Program-made: the position numbers and the translations under genes
The notes under the pieces: model-generated
What the model was told of the DNA's origin: nothing
Databases searched by the model: none
What the model saw: only the letters and a program-made list of their open reading frames with translations
Shown: one piece after another, positions 23,385 to 33,224 of the stretch
Layout of the letters: every line of letters starts with the position of its first letter
Numbering within the stretch: position 1 is the first letter of the stretch
Source: Halorubrum californiense DSM 19288
GTDB lineage: Archaea; Halobacteriota; Halobacteria; Halobacteriales; Haloferacaceae
Direction of reading: 5' to 3'
Assembly (NCBI RefSeq): GCF_000336875.1
Contig: NZ_AOJK01000041.1
Location: 139,925-179,716, forward strand
DNA: 39,792 bases

Positions 23385-24119
23385 GTGATCGCCGTCAGCG
23401 ACCTCACGCACGAGTTCGACGGGACGGTCGCGCTCGACTCGGTCTCGCTTTCCGTCGACGACGGCGAGTTCCTCCTCGTCGCGGGCCCGAACGGCTCGGG
23501 CAAGACGACGCTCGTCCGTCAGTTCAACGGCCTCCTCTCGCCCACGGACGGTGAGGTCCGCGTCAACGGCGTCCCGCCCGAGGAGGACCTCGTCGCGGCG
23601 CGGACGGCGGTCGGGATGGTGTTCCAGCGCCCGGAGGACAGCTTCGTCGCCGCGACGATCGCGGCCGACGTCGCGTTCGGCCCCGAGAACCTCGGGCTGT
23701 CCCACGACGAGATCGACCGCCGCGTGGCGACGGCCCTCGACGCGGTCAACCTCGCCGGGCGGGGCGACGAGCGGATCGACGCGCTCTCGGGCGGCGAGAA
23801 GGCCCGGGTCGCCGTCGCCGGCGCGCTCGCGATGGAGCCGGACCACCTCATCCTCGACGAGCCGTTCTCGGGGCTCGACGAACCCGCCCGTCGCTCGCTG
23901 CTGTCTCACCTCGCGTCGCTCTCGGCGGACGGAACGGGGATCGTCGTCGTCACTCACGACCTGCGCGGCCTGATCGACCGGTGCGACCGGGTGATCGCGC
24001 TCGCCGATGGGTCGATCGCGTTGGACGCTCCGCCCGAGGCGGCGCGCGCCGAACTCCCCGCCCTCAATGTCCACGTCCCGACGAGCGAGCCTCCCAACGA
24101 CGAGCCTCACGCGCGATGA
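23385..24119 (+). CDS. bioM: ECF transporter ATPase (BioM-type)
   Basis: A 244-residue ABC ATPase energising the biotin importer: Walker A GPNGSGKTT, Q-loop VFQRPEDSFVAATIAADVAFGPENLGL (the QRPEDxF form is typical of ECF A components), signature LSGGEKARVAVAGAL, Walker B LILDEPFSGLD, and switch His VVTHD. The start is GTG at 23385. A single A component next to one T component means either a BioM homodimer or sharing with other A proteins. Its TGA overlaps the next ATG (ATGA). Confidence 0.94.
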   Translation: MIAVSDLTHEFDGTVALDSVSLSVDDGEFLLVAGPNGSGKTTLVRQFNGLLSPTDGEVRVNGVPPEEDLVAARTAVGMVFQRPEDSFVAATIAADVAFGPENLGLSHDEIDRRVATALDAVNLAGRGDERIDALSGGEKARVAVAGALAMEPDHLILDEPFSGLDEPARRSLLSHLASLSADGTGIVVVTHDLRGLIDRCDRVIALADGSIALDAPPEAARAELPALNVHVPTSEPPNDEPHAR

Positions 24120-24829
24120 TCGGTTACGTCCCCGGCTCGACGGTCGCGCACCGGCTCGACCCGCGGGCGAAACTCGCCGTCCAGGTCGCGTTCGCCGCCG
24201 CGGCGTTCGCGTACACGACCCCCCGCGGGCTCGCCGTCCTGTCCGTCCTCGCGCTCGCGGTCACCCGGCTCGCGTCGCTGTCGCTCGCGAGCGTCGCGCG
24301 CTCGTTCAGGGTCTTCTTCCCCTTCCTCGTCGCCGCGCCGCTCGTCGCGACGGTCCAAATCTCCCCGCCGGCGATCGACCCGGAAGCCGCCGTCTACCCG
24401 GCGCTGTCGAGCTACCGCGTGCTGCTCGTCGTCGCCGTCAGCGCGGCGTACGTCCGCACGACGACGGTGCGAGAGTCGCGCGCGGCGATCCAGCGGACAG
24501 TCCCGGGTCGCCCCGGCGTGTTCCTCGGCGTCGGCGTCTCGCTCGTCTTCCGGTTCCTCCCCCTCATCCGGCGGGAGATCACGGCGGTCAGGGAGGCGTC
24601 GGCGGCCCGACTCGGCACCGAACGCCCGCTCATCGACCGGATCGAGCGCGTCGCCGTCGCGGGCGCGACCCGGACGCTAAGGCGCGCGGACCGCCTCTCG
24701 ACGGCGCTTTCGGCCCGCTGTTTCGCGTGGAACCCGACGCTGCCGCGGCTTTCCCTCACTCGGATGGACGTCCCGGCGCTGGCGCTCGCGGGGGCGCTAC
24801 TGGCGGCGACGCTGTTTCGGGCCGTCTGA
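24116..24829 (+). CDS. bioN: ECF transporter transmembrane protein (BioN-type EcfT)
   Basis: A 237-residue T component: MIGYVPGSTVAHRLDPRAKLAVQVAFAAAAF shows the usual LDPRxKL N-terminal signature, followed by four to five helices. The two coupling-helix motifs that contact the ATPase, normally Ala-Arg-Gly, appear as EASAARLG and STALSARCF. It overlaps bioM by 4 bp, completing the bioYMN importer. After it, 24830-24954 holds only the promoter of the next gene. Confidence 0.92.
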   Translation: MIGYVPGSTVAHRLDPRAKLAVQVAFAAAAFAYTTPRGLAVLSVLALAVTRLASLSLASVARSFRVFFPFLVAAPLVATVQISPPAIDPEAAVYPALSSYRVLLVVAVSAAYVRTTTVRESRAAIQRTVPGRPGVFLGVGVSLVFRFLPLIRREITAVREASAARLGTERPLIDRIERVAVAGATRTLRRADRLSTALSARCFAWNPTLPRLSLTRMDVPALALAGALLAATLFRAV

Positions 24830-24920
24830 CCCCCGTCGTTCGCGCGAGGTCCCACGGTCCGTCTCCGCGAAGGGAGTCCCCGTCCGTGTGAACGCCGGGC
24901 GACGATCCCCGCGTTGTGGC

Positions 24921-24934
24921 AAGTTTTAACCCGA
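24921..24934 (+). promoter_or_regulatory. Putative TATA box of the FeS oxidoreductase gene
   Basis: AAGTTTTAACCCGA is centred about 27 nt before the ATG at 24955, matching a leaderless promoter and showing that this gene is transcribed separately from bioYMN. Confidence 0.55.
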
Positions 24935-24954
24935 CCGTATCCGGGTGATCGATC

Positions 24955-27171
24955 ATGATTCCCTTACAGGCGGCAACCCGCGAGACCTTCTGGACTATCG
25001 GTCCGGTGGGAAAGGCGGCGTTCTACTGGCTCGCCGCCGTCGCGGTCCTCGTCTTCTTGTACGGCGTCTACGCGCGGTTCGCCGCGTACGCGCGCGGGAG
25101 CGCGGACCCCCGCGATCGACTGTCGAACCTCCCCGGCCGAGTGGTCGGGGCGACGAAGACCGTCCTCGCGAACGAGAACCAGTTCGACGGGGACCTCTAC
25201 ACCGGCGTGATGCACACGTTCGTGCTGTGGGGGTTCCTCGTCCTGCTCGTCGCGACGACCATCCTCGGGATCGACATCGACATCTACCGCCCGCTCACGG
25301 GCGAATCCTTCTGGGTCGGCGACTTCTACCTCGCCTACCAGTTCGCCGTCGACGCGTTCGGCCTGCTGTTCGTCGTCGGCGTCGGCATGGCCGGGTTCCG
25401 TCGCTACCGGAGCCGCGAGGGCCGACTGTGGGGGAAACACACCTCGTTCGAGGACGACGCGTTCGTCTGGACCCTCTTCCTGCTCGGGGTCGGCGGCTTC
25501 GTCGTCGAGGGCGTGAGCATGGTCGGCCAGCCGCAGCGGGCGACCGAGACGGTGAGTTTCGTCGGGATGGCGCTCGCGACCGGGCTGGAGACGGCCGGAC
25601 TCACGGCCGCGGGCGCGGAGGCTGCCTACGGCGTCATCTGGTGGAGCCACTCGCTGCTGGCGTTCGCGTTCGTCGCGTGGATCCCGTACGCGAAGCCGTT
25701 CCACATGATCTCGTCGTTCGCCAACGTCGTCGCCCGCGATGAGCAGGCGGGCGCGCGGCTCCCGAACGTCCCCGCTGACCTCGATCACACGAACGCGGAG
25801 TCGCTCGACGACTTCACGTGGAAAGAGCTGATGGACGGCGACGCCTGTACGAAGTGCGGGCGGTGTACCGACGCCTGTCCCGCGGACACGGTCGGGCGCA
25901 ACCTCGACCCGCGGAACGTCATCCTCGACCTGAAGGCGTACCGCGAGTCGGTGAGCGACGACCCGGTTGCGGGGTCCGGCGGCGGGCCGGTGGCGACCGA
26001 CGGCGGAACCGCTGCGGTCAGCGACGGCGGCGTGGCCAGCTCCGCCGCCGTCAACGACGGAGGAACGGTCCCCATCGTCGCCGACGAAGGGGGCGTCATC
26101 GACGCCGAGTCGATGGAGTCGTGTATGTCCTGTATGGCGTGTATGGACGCCTGCCCGGTCGACATCGAACACCTCACGTCGTTCACGAAGATGAACCGCC
26201 AGCTCGTCGATGAGGGGGCGGTCGACTCGAACCTCCAAGACGTGTTCCAAGACGTGATGCAGAAGGGGAACACCTTCGGCGAGTCGCAGTCGACGCGGGG
26301 CGACTGGGCGGACGACCTCGACGACGACGTCGACGTGCCGGACGCCCGCGAGACCGAGGTGGAGTACCTCTGGTACGTCGGCGACTACCCGAGCTTCGAC
26401 GACCGGAACAAGAAAGTCGCCCGCGCGCTCGCCCGTCTCTTCGATGAGGCCGACGTCTCGTTCGGCATCCTCTTCGACGACGAGAAGACGGACGGCAACG
26501 ACATCCGCCGGATCGGCGAGGAGTTCCTCTACCTCGAACTGGCGGGCCACCACGTCGAGACGTTCGCCGACTGCGAGTTCGAGAACATCGTCTGTACCGA
26601 CCCGCACTCGTACAACACGATCAAAAACGAGTACCCCGAGGTCGACTTCGCGGAGTTCGCGGACGACCCGATGATGCCGTTCGACCGCGAGGAGCCGTGG
26701 AACCCGGCGGGAGAGGTCGACGTGTTCCACTGGACGCAGGTGGCCGAAGAGCTGGTCGAGGCGGGGCGGCTCGGCCTCGCCGGCGACGAACTCGACTACA
26801 CCGTCACCTACCACGACCCCTGCCACCTCGGTCGGTACAATGACGAGTACGAGGCGCCCCGCGAACTAATCCGGGCGACCGGCGCCGACCTGTACGAGAT
26901 GCCGCGCTCGCGCGACGACTCGTTCTGCTGTGGCGGGGGCGGCGGCGGGCTCTGGACGGAACACGAGGAAGAGGTCAAGCCGAGCGAGGAACGCCTCCGC
27001 GAGGCGGTCGAGGACACCGACGCGGGCGCCGACATCGAGAAGTTCGTCGTCGCCTGCCCGATGTGTACGACGATGTTCGAGGACGGACGGAAGACCGGGA
27101 ACTTCGAGGACGACGTGGAGATCGTCGACGTTGCGGAGCTGCTGATCGAGGCGGTGGAGGCGGGCTCGTAG
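24955..27171 (+). CDS. Membrane-bound HdrD/Emo-type FeS oxidoreductase
   Basis: A 738-residue protein fusing a NarI-like membrane domain (about 20-250, five to six helices with His residues that may bind haem) to a di-cluster ferredoxin domain (CTKCGRCTDACP from residue 299; CMSCMACMDACP from residue 390) and an HdrD-like region. One CCG cysteine domain is complete (HDPCHLGRYND, FCCGGGGGG at 658-659, VVACPMCTTMF); the preceding half (about 460-560) lacks the CCG motif. Relatives (DUF224/Emo) pass electrons between EtfAB and menaquinone. A Gly/Ala/Ser/Val-rich insert (about 337-385) separates the two 4Fe-4S motifs. With etfBA in the same window, an Etf:menaquinone oxidoreductase is the best guess. 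Confidence 0.88.
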   Translation: MIPLQAATRETFWTIGPVGKAAFYWLAAVAVLVFLYGVYARFAAYARGSADPRDRLSNLPGRVVGATKTVLANENQFDGDLYTGVMHTFVLWGFLVLLVATTILGIDIDIYRPLTGESFWVGDFYLAYQFAVDAFGLLFVVGVGMAGFRRYRSREGRLWGKHTSFEDDAFVWTLFLLGVGGFVVEGVSMVGQPQRATETVSFVGMALATGLETAGLTAAGAEAAYGVIWWSHSLLAFAFVAWIPYAKPFHMISSFANVVARDEQAGARLPNVPADLDHTNAESLDDFTWKELMDGDACTKCGRCTDACPADTVGRNLDPRNVILDLKAYRESVSDDPVAGSGGGPVATDGGTAAVSDGGVASSAAVNDGGTVPIVADEGGVIDAESMESCMSCMACMDACPVDIEHLTSFTKMNRQLVDEGAVDSNLQDVFQDVMQKGNTFGESQSTRGDWADDLDDDVDVPDARETEVEYLWYVGDYPSFDDRNKKVARALARLFDEADVSFGILFDDEKTDGNDIRRIGEEFLYLELAGHHVETFADCEFENIVCTDPHSYNTIKNEYPEVDFAEFADDPMMPFDREEPWNPAGEVDVFHWTQVAEELVEAGRLGLAGDELDYTVTYHDPCHLGRYNDEYEAPRELIRATGADLYEMPRSRDDSFCCGGGGGGLWTEHEEEVKPSEERLREAVEDTDAGADIEKFVVACPMCTTMFEDGRKTGNFEDDVEIVDVAELLIEAVEAGS

Positions 27172-27198
27172 GGATCGGGAACCGCTCGGCGGCGGCCC

Positions 27199-27495
27199 CT
27201 ACGCGCGTCCAGAGAGCGCGTCCGCGCCGTCGTCGGTGCGGCGCAACAGCGCGCGACCGGGGGCTCGGTCGCGCACCGGCGCGTCGCCGAGGTAGTCGAC
27301 GAGCGCGTCTCGGAGCAGCGCGATATCCTCGTCGTCGAGCGCCGCGCCCCGCTCTATCGACTCGATCGGACGGCGGTACGCGACGTCCTCGTCGGTCGTA
27401 TTCCGCGCGGCGTCGAGCAGCGCAGCGTGAGCCACCCACGCCTCCTCCCGGGAGGTAGTCGGCGCCGGCGGCCCGTCGGTGGTGGGAGGGGTCAT
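27199..27495 (-). CDS. Small hypothetical protein
   Basis: A 98-residue protein starting MTPPTTDGPPAPTTSREEAWVAHAALLDAARNT, mostly helical and acidic (ESIERGAALDDEDIALLRDALVDYLGDA). The ATG at 27495 is preferred over 27516 because GGTTTTAAGTACCC lies about 30 nt upstream. No family recognised. It converges with the FeS oxidoreductase gene (27-bp gap) and is divergent from the pst operon. Confidence 0.72.
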   Translation of the reverse strand: MTPPTTDGPPAPTTSREEAWVAHAALLDAARNTTDEDVAYRRPIESIERGAALDDEDIALLRDALVDYLGDAPVRDRAPGRALLRRTDDGADALSGRA

Positions 27496-27599
27496 TCGTC
27501 CGGGTTCTCCCGGCACGGGTACTTAAAACCACGTCTCGGTTCCCGACCGGACCCGACGCCGCGGCGCCGTCGACACTGATTTGATCCGCTGATTCGGTG

Positions 27600-27689
27600 C
27601 TATATAGTGTTATATAGAAAAAATTCCAAAACATAGCCGTACCGGGTAGTATGCTTCGCCCTGTACCGCTCATAGCATACTACTTAACC
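27600..27689 (+). promoter_or_regulatory. pst promoter with inverted-repeat operator candidate
   Basis: The AT-rich gap before pstS has CTATATAG-TGT-TATATAG (27600-27617) and a perfect inverted repeat GTAGTATGCT (27646-27655) / AGCATACTAC (27674-27683) with an 18-nt centre. The right arm abuts CTTAAC (27683-27688), a TATA candidate about 26 nt before the pstS ATG. Binding at the repeat would mask the basal promoter. The 27518-27599 part of the gap carries the divergent promoter of the small gene and nothing else recognisable. Confidence 0.6.
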
Positions 27690-27711
27690 AGAACTCGCCC
27701 ACTCATCGGTA

Positions 27712-28704
27712 ATGGCTTCTAGCCACGACGCGGACACAGCGGGAATCACGCGGCGGAAATCGCTCGCGGCGATCGCCGGTGCCGGCGCGCTCGGACTCGC
27801 CGGCTGTACCCAGAGCGGGAACGGCGGCGACGGCGGCGACGAGCTCTCCGGCCCGATCAACATCGCCGGTTCGAGTACGGTGTTCCCGCTGATGAGCGCG
27901 GTCATGGAGGACTTCGCCGAGCAGCACCCGGGCGTCGACCCCGACATTAGCTCGACGGGCTCGGGCGGCGGCTTCTCGAATTTCTTCTGTACGGGCGACA
28001 CCGATTTCAACAACGCGAGCCGGCCGATCCAGCCGGAAGAGGAGACGCTGTGTGAGGAGAACGGCGTCGAGTACATCGAGCTGATCGCGGCGACCGATGC
28101 GCTCACCGTCGTCGTCAACCCCGACGCCGACTGGATCGACTCGCTCACGACCGAAGAGCTCGCCCAGATCTGGAAGTCCGACCCCGCCCAGACGTGGGAC
28201 GAGGTCCGCGACGAGTTCCCGAACGAGGAGATCGAGCGGTTCGGCGCCGCCGACACCTCCGGCACGTACGACTACTTCATCGAGGCGATCCTCGAAGAGG
28301 AGGGCCACACCAGCGACTATCAGGCCACGGAGCAGGACAACACCATCGCGCAGGGCGTCTCGGGCAGCGAGTTCGCCATCGGCTACTTCGGGTTCGCGTA
28401 CTACTTCCAGAACCCCGATCAGCTCAAGGCCCTCGGCATCGACGACGGCGACGGCCCGGTCAAGCCGAGCCTCGAAACCGCCTCCTCGGGCGAGTACACG
28501 CCGCTCTCCCGGCCGCTGTTCACCTACCCCTCGATCTCCTCGCTGGGCGAGGAGCACATCGCGGAGTTCGCCCGCTACTTCGTCGAGCAGACGACGAACG
28601 AGGACCTCGTTGCGGGCGACGTCGGCTACGTGCCCGCCACCGAGGAGACGCAGGAAGAACAGATGCAGAAGCTCGAAGACGCGATCGAGCGGGCGCAGGG
28701 CTGA
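27712..28704 (+). CDS. pstS: Phosphate ABC transporter substrate-binding lipoprotein PstS
   Basis: A 330-residue extracytoplasmic phosphate binder. The N-terminus has a Tat twin-arginine (TRRKSLAAI, R14-R15) and a lipobox LAGC with Cys32, so it is exported folded and lipid-anchored. Binding-site segments: INIAGSSTVFPLMSAV, STGSGGGFSNFFCTGDTDFNNASRPI, and RFGAADTSGTYDYFIEAIL. ATG at 27712. First gene of pstSCAB-phoU; a 56-bp gap to pstC contains TTGATTTACG, possibly an internal promoter. Confidence 0.96.
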   Translation: MASSHDADTAGITRRKSLAAIAGAGALGLAGCTQSGNGGDGGDELSGPINIAGSSTVFPLMSAVMEDFAEQHPGVDPDISSTGSGGGFSNFFCTGDTDFNNASRPIQPEEETLCEENGVEYIELIAATDALTVVVNPDADWIDSLTTEELAQIWKSDPAQTWDEVRDEFPNEEIERFGAADTSGTYDYFIEAILEEEGHTSDYQATEQDNTIAQGVSGSEFAIGYFGFAYYFQNPDQLKALGIDDGDGPVKPSLETASSGEYTPLSRPLFTYPSISSLGEEHIAEFARYFVEQTTNEDLVAGDVGYVPATEETQEEQMQKLEDAIERAQG

Positions 28705-28760
28705 ACCGGCGCGATGAACCGGTGTATTGATTTACGACAGCGTTCGATACCTCACCGTTC

Positions 28761-29735
28761 GTGACAGACAGCACAGAGAGTCCCGACCTGTCGCGGCGGG
28801 GCGGGCTCACACGACTGAAGGAGGGAACCTACGGCGGCCTGTTCGCGGCGTGCGCCGCGATCACCCTGCTCACCACGGTCGCGATATTCGTCACGCTCCT
28901 GTCGGACGCGCTGGTGTTCTTCCGCTCGGTCCCGATAGCCGAGTTCCTCACCGGCATCAACTGGAGCCCGAACCCGGCCGGCGGCGGGCAGGCGTTCGGC
29001 ATCATACCGCTGTTGATCGGCACCCTCACGGTGACGATCACGGCGGCGTTCATCTCGATCCCGATCGGGACGCTCACCGCCATCTACCTCAGCGAGTACG
29101 CGACGCCGAACGCCCGGTCGATCCTGAAACCCTTACTGGAGATCCTCGCGGGCATCCCGACGGTCGTGTACGGGTACTTCGCGCTCGTGTACGTCACGCC
29201 GGCGCTGAAGGCGACGCTGTTCCCCGAGATGAGCACGTTCAACGCGCTCGCGGCGTCGATCATGGTCGGGATCATGACGATCCCGATGGTGTCGTCGATC
29301 TCAGAGGACGCCATGAGCGCCGTGCCCGACGAACTGCGACAGGCCGGCTACGGGCTCGGCGCGACCAAGTTCGAGGTGTCGACGGGCATCGTCGTCCCGG
29401 CGTCGATCTCCGGGATCGCCTCCTCGTACATCCTCGCCGTCTCCCGCGCCATCGGCGAGACGATGATCGTCGTCGTCGCGATGGGCGCGCAGGCGCGGAT
29501 GCCCGAGATCCAAGAGGCCCTCTTCGGTATCCCGTTCGTCAACCCCGCCGACGTCCTCCTCCAGTCGGGGATGACCATCACCGTCGCGATGGTCCAGATC
29601 ACCGGCGGTGACCTCACCGGCGGGACGCTCCCGTATAACTCCATGTTCGCGCTCGGCCTCGCGCTGTTCGCGGTCACGCTCGTTATGAACGTAATCAGCG
29701 ACATCATCGCGCAACGCTACCGGGAGGAGTACTGA
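28761..29735 (+). CDS. pstC: Phosphate ABC transporter permease PstC
   Basis: A 324-residue permease with about six helices. The cytoplasmic EAA loop is DELRQAGYGLGATKFEVSTGIVVPASISGI. The N-terminal helix (GGLFAACAAITLLTTVAIFVTLLSDALVFF) and the loop ending in TGINWSPNPAGGGQAFGIIPLLIGTL are typical of PstC. The start is GTG at 28761. Its TGA overlaps the pstA ATG (TGATG), with GGAGGAG just upstream, so the two are translationally coupled. Confidence 0.95.
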   Translation: MTDSTESPDLSRRGGLTRLKEGTYGGLFAACAAITLLTTVAIFVTLLSDALVFFRSVPIAEFLTGINWSPNPAGGGQAFGIIPLLIGTLTVTITAAFISIPIGTLTAIYLSEYATPNARSILKPLLEILAGIPTVVYGYFALVYVTPALKATLFPEMSTFNALAASIMVGIMTIPMVSSISEDAMSAVPDELRQAGYGLGATKFEVSTGIVVPASISGIASSYILAVSRAIGETMIVVVAMGAQARMPEIQEALFGIPFVNPADVLLQSGMTITVAMVQITGGDLTGGTLPYNSMFALGLALFAVTLVMNVISDIIAQRYREEY

Positions 29736-31501
29736 TGGCGACCGACAACGCCAACGCGGACGGCTTCGGCGAGGTCAGCCGCGTCCGGGGGATCGTCTTC
29801 GAGTACCTCTCCTTGGGCGCGAGCGTGTTCGGCCTCGTCGCGCTCGGCGTCCTGCTCGTGTACGTCGCCATCGACGCCTTCGACCTCGCGAACGCCAGCC
29901 CCGAGTGGCTGCTCACGTACTTCCTCACGCTCGTCGTGCCCTTCCTCGCGTTCTGTCTGTACAGCGCGGACGACGCCGCGGTGACCCGGCGCGCGCTCGG
30001 CGCGCTCGGCGGCGGCCTCGTCGCCGTCGCCGCGCTGTTCACCGCGATCGAGGCGCTCGTCGTCCCGATCCCGCGACTCAACTGGCAGCTCGCGTACCTC
30101 TTCGTCGTCGCGGCCCCGGTCACCGCGTACCTCGCGTACGTCGGCAGCGGCGGCCGCGTCGGGGCGGTCGGCTTCGGCCTCCTCGGTCGGCTCGTCGGCG
30201 GGGTCGCCGTCGGGCTCGCCGCCGGCACGCTGTTCCTCGTGTTCGACCCGCTGCTGTGGTTCCTCGCGTACACGCTCGGCGTCCTCCCGGCCGTCGGGCT
30301 GTACGCGCTCGGTCGGCTTCGCTCGTCGCCGCGGGCACAGACCGCGACGGTGCCGGTCGGTCTCGTCGGCTTGGTCGCCGCTGCCTTCCTCCGCGAGGTC
30401 GTCGCGACGTACCCGTCGGACCTCCTCATCTACCTCTGGACGATCGCGATCCCGGTCGCGGCCGCCGGGGCGCTCCTCGTCGGCGATCGCCGGGGCCGCA
30501 CCGCCGCGGTCGCGGTCGGCGGCGCTCCGCTCGTCGTCGCGACCGCCGGGGGATTCCTGGCGTCGAGCGCCGGACTCCCTGCCCCCACGGTCCTCCTCGT
30601 GCTCGTCCTGACCGGCGTGCCGACCGCGGTGTACGTCTCCCGCGTCGTCGACGCCGGCGAGGGGCTCGCCGGGCTCGGGCTCCCGTTCCTCCTCGCCGGG
30701 GGCGTGATCGCCGGCGCGCTGGTCGTCCAGACCTTCGGGTTCCCGACCCCCGAGCCGTGGCTCGACGGGTCGTTCCTCACGGCGGCACCCTCTCGGACGC
30801 CGACGGACGCGGGCCTCTACCCGGCCATCGTCGGGTCCGTCATCATCATCGCGCTGGTCGCCGTGCTGTCGTTCGCGCTCGGCGTCGGCACGTCGGTCTT
30901 CTTGGAGGAGTACACGCCGGGGACCGGCCCGCTCGGCACGCTGACGCGGATCCTTCAGGTCAACGTCGCGAACCTCGCGGCGGTGCCGTCGGTCGTCTAC
31001 GGGCTCCTCGGGCTGGGGCTGTTCGCGAACCTCCTCGGGCTCGGCATCGGGACGGCGGTGACCGCGGCGCTGACGCTGTCGCTGCTCATCCTCCCGATCA
31101 CGATCATCTCCGCGCAGGAGGCGATCCGGTCCGTGCCGGACGACCTCCGGCGCGGCTCCGACGCCATGGGCGCGACGCGCTGGCAGACGACGAAGAACGT
31201 GGTCCTGCCCGAGGCGATGCCGGGGATCCTCACCGGAACGATCCTCGCGCTCGGCCGCGCCATCGGCGAGACCGCGCCGCTAATCATGATCGGCGCGGCG
31301 ACGACGGTGTTCAGGGCGCCTGACAGCCTGTTCAGCCGGTTCAGCGCCATGCCGATGCAGATCTACACGTGGGCCGGCTTCCCGCAGGCCGACTTCCGGT
31401 ACGGCGTCGTCGCCGCAGGCGTTATCACGCTGCTGATCATCCTCGTCGGCATGAACGGAACGGCCATCCTGCTGCGGAACCGCGCGGAACGGGGGAGCTA
31501 A
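29735..31501 (+). CDS. pstA: Phosphate ABC transporter permease PstA with a large N-terminal membrane extension
   Basis: A 588-residue protein, about twice the bacterial PstA length. The C-terminal ~230 residues (about 360-588) are the normal permease core: [51 protein letters not shown], and the EAA loop [31 protein letters not shown]. The first ~350 residues hold about eight to ten extra hydrophobic helices with no recognised domain (for example [23 protein letters not shown] and [19 protein letters not shown]). Codon use matches its neighbours, so it is unlikely to be a recent fusion. ATG at 29735. PstB follows after one base. Confidence 0.94.
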   Translation: MATDNANADGFGEVSRVRGIVFEYLSLGASVFGLVALGVLLVYVAIDAFDLANASPEWLLTYFLTLVVPFLAFCLYSADDAAVTRRALGALGGGLVAVAALFTAIEALVVPIPRLNWQLAYLFVVAAPVTAYLAYVGSGGRVGAVGFGLLGRLVGGVAVGLAAGTLFLVFDPLLWFLAYTLGVLPAVGLYALGRLRSSPRAQTATVPVGLVGLVAAAFLREVVATYPSDLLIYLWTIAIPVAAAGALLVGDRRGRTAAVAVGGAPLVVATAGGFLASSAGLPAPTVLLVLVLTGVPTAVYVSRVVDAGEGLAGLGLPFLLAGGVIAGALVVQTFGFPTPEPWLDGSFLTAAPSRTPTDAGLYPAIVGSVIIIALVAVLSFALGVGTSVFLEEYTPGTGPLGTLTRILQVNVANLAAVPSVVYGLLGLGLFANLLGLGIGTAVTAALTLSLLILPITIISAQEAIRSVPDDLRRGSDAMGATRWQTTKNVVLPEAMPGILTGTILALGRAIGETAPLIMIGAATTVFRAPDSLFSRFSAMPMQIYTWAGFPQADFRYGVVAAGVITLLIILVGMNGTAILLRNRAERGS

Positions 31502-31502
31502 C

Positions 31503-32336
<834 letters not shown>

Positions 32337-33038
32337 ATGCCCCGCGAGAACTACCAGGCTCGGCTCGACGAGCTCGGAGCCGACGTGGTCGCGATGGGCG
32401 AGACCGTCTGCGACCGGCTCGACGACGCGATCGAGGCGGCGGTCTCCGGCGACGAGGAACTCGCCCGGTCGGTGATCGAGACCGACCACGAGGTCAACGA
32501 GACGTACCTCGCGCTGGAAGACGAGTGTACGGAGCTGTTGGCGCTCCAGCAGCCGGTGGCCGGCGACCTCCGGCTCGTCACCGCCTCCTTCAAGATCATC
32601 ACCGACCTCGAACGCGTCGCCGACCTCGCGACGAACGTCGCGGCGTACGGCGGTCCCGAGGGCGGCGTCCACGACGCCGTCGACGTGCGCGCCCTCGGCG
32701 ACGGCGCCCGCGAGATGGTCGCGGACGCGGTCGCCGCCTACGCGGCGCGCGACCCCGACGCCTGCCGCCAGATCGCCGCCAGCGACGACGCCTTCGACGA
32801 CCGCTGTCGGGAGGCGAGCGAGGCGGTCGTCCGCGAGCTGCTGGAGGCCGACCGCGCCCGCAACGCCGCGCGCGACGGTCCGGAACCGACCGACGGCGAG
32901 GCGCTCGAAGCCTCCCTCGACGAGGTGTCGCAGGCGCTGCTCGCGGTGCGCGACCTCGAACGGATCGCGGACCACGCGGTCAACGTCGCGGCGCGGACGC
33001 TGTACATGATCGAGAACGACGACGAGCTGATCTACTGA
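32337..33038 (+). CDS. phoU: Phosphate transport regulator PhoU
   Basis: A 233-residue all-helical protein with two three-helix PhoU repeats. Metal-binding acidic motifs appear in ALQQPVAGDLRLVTASFKIITDLERVADLATNVA and again in ALLAVRDLERIADHAVNVAARTLYMIEND. PhoU restrains Pst transport and signals phosphate status in bacteria; archaea usually lack PhoR/PhoB, so its output here is unknown. Directly abuts pstB and closes the operon. Confidence 0.95.
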   Translation: MPRENYQARLDELGADVVAMGETVCDRLDDAIEAAVSGDEELARSVIETDHEVNETYLALEDECTELLALQQPVAGDLRLVTASFKIITDLERVADLATNVAAYGGPEGGVHDAVDVRALGDGAREMVADAVAAYAARDPDACRQIAASDDAFDDRCREASEAVVRELLEADRARNAARDGPEPTDGEALEASLDEVSQALLAVRDLERIADHAVNVAARTLYMIENDDELIY

Positions 33039-33065
33039 GGGCGAGCGCTCCGCGGCGAGCGGTGG

Positions 33066-33177
33066 GGCGCGGTTCCGACTGCTGCCCCGGCCCGGTGCGG
33101 TTCCGACTGCTGCCCCGGCCCGGTGCGGTTCCGACTGCTGCCCCGGCCCGGTGCGGTTCCGACTGCTGCCCCGGCCC
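33066..33177. repeat. 28-bp tandem repeat, four copies
   Basis: The unit GGTGCGGTTCCGACTGCTGC plus CCCGGCCC starts at 33094, 33122 and 33150 with identical copies; a fourth copy at 33066-33093 differs at one base. There are no spacers. It fills most of the gap between phoU and the exchanger gene, just upstream of a CACTAATCC box that may be the exchanger promoter. It is probably a variable-number repeat formed by slippage; a regulatory or terminator role is possible but not visible. Confidence 0.95.
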
Positions 33178-33224
33178 AGCCGCTTCCGGAATCACTAATC
33201 CGCTCCGTGCGCACCGAACGCACG

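Noticed and set aside
33066-33177. Possible CRISPR array
   Set aside because: The 28-bp units abut directly with no spacers, and there are no cas genes nearby; this is a plain tandem repeat.
33123-33224. An N-terminal extension of the exchanger beginning in the tandem repeat
   Set aside because: It would encode only repeat-derived Pro/Ala/Arg sequence, and the likely promoter lies inside it; the GTG at 33225 starts the conserved domain.
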